Shown one piece after another: positions 6,408-8,009 of a DNA stretch of 8,009 nt. Under the pieces are notes generated by a model. The model was not told where the DNA came from, did no database searches, and worked only from the letters and a program-made list of their open reading frames with translations. A program made the translations under genes and the position numbers. Source of the stretch: CAZQAA01 sp964591255 (lineage in GTDB: Bacteria; Desulfobacterota; DSM-4660; Desulfatiglandales; Desulfatiglandaceae); assembly GCA_964591255.1 (NCBI GenBank), contig CAZQAA010000139.1, positions 1 through 8,009 of the forward strand, written 5' to 3'. Numbering within the stretch: the stretch's first letter is position 1; each line of letters opens with the position of its first letter.

Positions 6408-6659
6408 TTGAAATGTCCTCACTGTAACAAAGATATTTCCGGCAGTCCTTGTCCGCAGTGTGATTTCTCCAATCCTGAAAGCGCACATTATTGCATGGAA
6501 TGTGGCACAACTCTACGTCAGGCTGAATCGGAAAACAATCCCGTTGATGTTGATGAAGAAGAACTTGATTTTGAAAACAGAGTCCTGTGCCCTGATGGAA
6601 CCTGCACCGGCATTATTGTTGATGGCAGATGCACCGAATGTGGAAAAGAAGGGGGATAA
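6408..6659 (+). CDS. Small zinc-ribbon protein with five Cys pairs, function unknown
   Basis: An 83-residue protein, TTG-initiated, beginning MKCPHC. Ten cysteines come in five knuckle-like pairs: 3/6, 15/18, 29/32 (YCMECG), 61/66 (a wider C-x4-C) and 75/78 (CTECGK). Residues 15-33 (CPQCDFSNPESAHYCMECG) match the common rubredoxin-like double-ribbon pattern. An acidic, probably flexible linker rich in Asp and Glu (about 40-56) separates the N-terminal three pairs from the C-terminal two. No catalytic motif, signal peptide or membrane segment is seen. It likely binds two zinc ions and serves as a protein- or nucleic-acid-binding module, but no function can be assigned. It lies 15 nt upstream of queD and so is probably co-translated with it. 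Small proteins of this kind are, to my memory, common in deltaproteobacteria. Confidence 0.8.
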   Translation: MKCPHCNKDISGSPCPQCDFSNPESAHYCMECGTTLRQAESENNPVDVDEEELDFENRVLCPDGTCTGIIVDGRCTECGKEGG

Positions 6660-6674
6660 CAGAAAAGGGAACTG

Positions 6675-7049
6675 ATGATGTATGAACTAAAGATAATTTC
6701 TAACTTTGCAGCAGCCCACAGGCTTAGAGAATTTAACGGTGAATGTGAAAATCTGCATGGACACAATTGGAAAATCGAGGTCTATGTAACCGGTGAAACA
6801 TTGGGAAAAGATGGTCTGCTGTGTGATTTCAGACTTATCAAAGACGAGACAAAAAGGATCTTGACTAAGTTAGATCACAAGTTCTTGAATGACCTTGATC
6901 CCTTCCTCATACAGAATCCGTCTTCGGAAAATATTGCGTTTCATATATTCAAATCCCTTTCCCAGGAATTGAACAACGATCACTTCCGGATCAGCAAGGT
7001 AACTGCCTGGGAATCGGACTCTGCCTGTGCAACTTATGCAGAACCGTAA
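6675..7049 (+). CDS. queD: 6-carboxytetrahydropterin synthase / 6-pyruvoyl-tetrahydropterin synthase family (QueD-like)
   Basis: A cytoplasmic zinc enzyme of the PTPS/QueD family. QueD converts 7,8-dihydroneopterin triphosphate to 6-carboxy-5,6,7,8-tetrahydropterin, an early step to queuosine and other 7-deazapurines. The three zinc ligands are His15 (AAAHRL), His28 and His30 (LHGHNW), and the catalytic Cys24 precedes them in ECENLHGH. The LDHKFLNDL segment carries Asp67/His68, and Glu113 in TAWESDSACATY is the pterin-anchoring Glu. SSEN (residues 83-86) is at the usual (P)(S/T)xEN position. The 124 aa are normal for bacterial members. Start: two ATGs in tandem (6675 and 6678) follow AAAAGGGA at 6663-6670, and either could be used. 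No queC, queE or folE is in the window, so the exact pathway is inferred from family membership only. Confidence 0.88.
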   Translation: MMYELKIISNFAAAHRLREFNGECENLHGHNWKIEVYVTGETLGKDGLLCDFRLIKDETKRILTKLDHKFLNDLDPFLIQNPSSENIAFHIFKSLSQELNNDHFRISKVTAWESDSACATYAEP

Positions 7050-7073
7050 CATCTTTCACTTGGACTCTTCAGC

Positions 7074-7820
7074 ATGAGAACATTTGCCATTATTCCTGCC
7101 AGATACGGTTCCTCTCGCTTTCCCGGAAAACCCCTTGCCACTATCTTTGGCAAACCTATGATCCAGCATGTATACGAACGGGCATCCTCATGTCCCGAAT
7201 TTTCCGGGGTATTGGTGGCAACAGATGATGAACGGATATTGACACGTGTCCAAAGATTTGGAGGAAGGGCTGTCATGACGGATAAAAGCCACCGCTCCGG
7301 TACGGATCGAATTTGTGAAGCAGCCCGGAAAATTGGCCTGACAGGAGAAGATTTAATTATAAACATCCAGGGAGATCAGCCTGTATTTGATCCTTCCATA
7401 GTCTTTAAACTCATAAAACCGTTAACTGAAAATCCATCCATATCAATGACAACCCTGAAGTGGAAAATGGACGATGAAACCGACATCCATAATCCCAATC
7501 ATGTTAAGGTTGTTACGGATAACGAGGGATTTGCGCTCTATTTTTCGCGTTCTCCTATCCCCTATTTCCGTGAAAACAACAGACATTCGATGAAGCTATA
7601 TTATAAACATTTAGGTTTCTATGGCTACAAGATGAAATTTCTACTCCGATTTACCACTCTTCCTGAAGGGACATTGGAGGCAGCCGAGCGGCTGGAACAG
7701 TTACGGGCACTCGAATACGGATATAGAATCAAGGTTCTGGAGACAGATCTCAATTCCATAGAGGTTGATGTGCCGGAAGATATCCGAAAAGTTGAAAAGA
7801 CAGTACGAATCTATGACTGA
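7074..7820 (+). CDS. kdsB: 3-deoxy-manno-octulosonate cytidylyltransferase (CMP-KDO synthetase)
   Basis: Activates KDO with CTP to give CMP-KDO and pyrophosphate, the donor for the inner core of lipopolysaccharide; cytoplasmic and Mg2+-dependent. The 248-aa length and motif order are those of KdsB: nucleotide-binding IPARYGSSRFPGKPL (residues 7-21), VATDDERI (48-55), SGTDRI (75-80), NIQGDQP (97-103) and VDVPEDI (231-237). Asp101 and Asp232 correspond to the metal-binding aspartates D98 and D225 of the E. coli enzyme. The usual QGDEP is QGDQP here (Gln102). The N-terminus fits the family exactly, although no good Shine-Dalgarno precedes 7074; the gene may be reinitiated from queD, 24 nt upstream. 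Its TGA lies inside the palindrome at 7815-7844. Nearby pyrG and kdsA, frequent partners, are not in the window. Confidence 0.94.
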   Translation: MRTFAIIPARYGSSRFPGKPLATIFGKPMIQHVYERASSCPEFSGVLVATDDERILTRVQRFGGRAVMTDKSHRSGTDRICEAARKIGLTGEDLIINIQGDQPVFDPSIVFKLIKPLTENPSISMTTLKWKMDDETDIHNPNHVKVVTDNEGFALYFSRSPIPYFRENNRHSMKLYYKHLGFYGYKMKFLLRFTTLPEGTLEAAERLEQLRALEYGYRIKVLETDLNSIEVDVPEDIRKVEKTVRIYD

Positions 7821-7844
7821 GCAGTTCATATGAACTGCTCAGTC
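7815..7844. terminator. Perfect 30-nt palindrome over the kdsB stop codon; possible bidirectional terminator
   Basis: GACTGAGCAGTTC (7815-7827) and GAACTGCTCAGTC (7832-7844) are exact reverse complements around ATAT, giving a 13-bp stem with a 4-nt loop in RNA, or a full DNA palindrome. It contains the kdsB TGA (7818-7820) and sits 22 nt from the end of a convergent minus-strand ORF, as expected for a shared terminator. No T-run follows on either strand, so classical intrinsic termination is uncertain; an mRNA 3'-end stabiliser or a binding site for a dimeric protein are alternatives. Confidence 0.55.
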
Positions 7845-7866
7845 TCATCAATTGTAACAATACGGA

Positions 7867-8009
7867 TCAAAAGCTTATCTGGCACCTTACGCCAAGGATG
7901 TACACGAGATCGGCGTCGTCATCTCCTCCCATACAGTCTATTAACTGGAAATCGGGAGACACTGCCAGGTATTCATTCAGGAATATACTGTAATAAAGCT
8001 CCAGATGGG
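7867..8009 (-). CDS. C-terminal end of an unrecognised convergent ORF (truncated by window edge)
   Basis: On the minus strand a frame is open from the right edge (first full codon at 8007-8005) for 46 codons to a TGA at 7869-7867. The translation includes YYSIFLNEYLAVSPDF, then an acidic patch IDCMGGDDDADLVY, and ends ILGVRCQISF. The mix of hydrophobic and charged residues looks protein-like, and convergence on the palindrome at 7815-7844 fits a gene end. The frame is too short to prove coding by length, and I recognise no family. A competing plus-strand frame over the same bases (ATG at 7899) gives a Ser/Arg-rich peptide that looks less natural. Confidence 0.45.
   Translation of the reverse strand, partial: HLELYYSIFLNEYLAVSPDFQLIDCMGGDDDADLVYILGVRCQISF

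Noticed and set aside
7899..7994. Plus-strand frame from ATG 7899 after kdsB
   Set aside because: Short, Ser/Arg-rich, with no ribosome binding site, and antisense to a more protein-like minus-strand frame.

Overview
The window reads as a stretch of a Gram-negative bacterial chromosome. A TolC-type outer-membrane channel and a CMP-KDO synthetase (an LPS precursor enzyme) imply an outer membrane. The gene content (ftsE-ftsX-envC with ATGA overlaps, an FmdB-type zinc ribbon, a small multi-CxxC protein, queD, kdsB), together with moderate GC and frequent ATA and AGG/AGA codons, fits a deltaproteobacterium (Desulfobacterota) best. That placement is an inference; no rRNA or other taxonomic marker is present.

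Left part (1-5294), all on the + strand: the C-terminal part of an RNase II/R-family exoribonuclease, whose start lies outside the window, is followed after 50 nt by a TolC-family outer-membrane protein. After a further 12 nt comes a tight cell-division cassette: FtsE (ATPase), FtsX (membrane subunit) and an EnvC-like coiled-coil protein with a degenerate LytM domain. ftsE/ftsX and ftsX/envC both overlap by ATGA, so translation is probably coupled. In the known FtsEX-EnvC system, ATP hydrolysis by FtsE drives a conformational change through FtsX to EnvC, which activates periplasmic amidases that split septal peptidoglycan. The envC-like protein has lost most LytM zinc/catalytic residues, as expected of an activator rather than a hydrolase.

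Middle (5295-6659): a 149-nt gap with small inverted repeats, a HAD-superfamily phosphatase of the 5'-nucleotidase type, then a 122-nt gap with a good sigma70-like promoter. This leads into two small zinc-ribbon genes: an FmdB-type protein of 54 aa and an 83-aa protein with five Cys pairs that starts with TTG. A strong 12-bp RNA hairpin lies directly upstream of the second gene's ribosome binding site.

Right part (6660-8009): QueD/6-pyruvoyl-tetrahydropterin-synthase-like protein and KdsB (CMP-KDO synthetase), probably in one transcription unit with the zinc-ribbon genes. The kdsB stop codon lies inside a perfect 30-nt palindrome. Beyond it the C-terminal end of an unrecognised convergent minus-strand ORF runs off the window edge.

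Most of the window is ordinary housekeeping content. The points that deserve a second look are the tolC-ftsEX-envC linkage, the two strong RNA hairpins (6356-6389 and 7815-7844), the five-knuckle zinc protein, and the edge ORF. I see no mobile element, CRISPR array, tRNA or rRNA.
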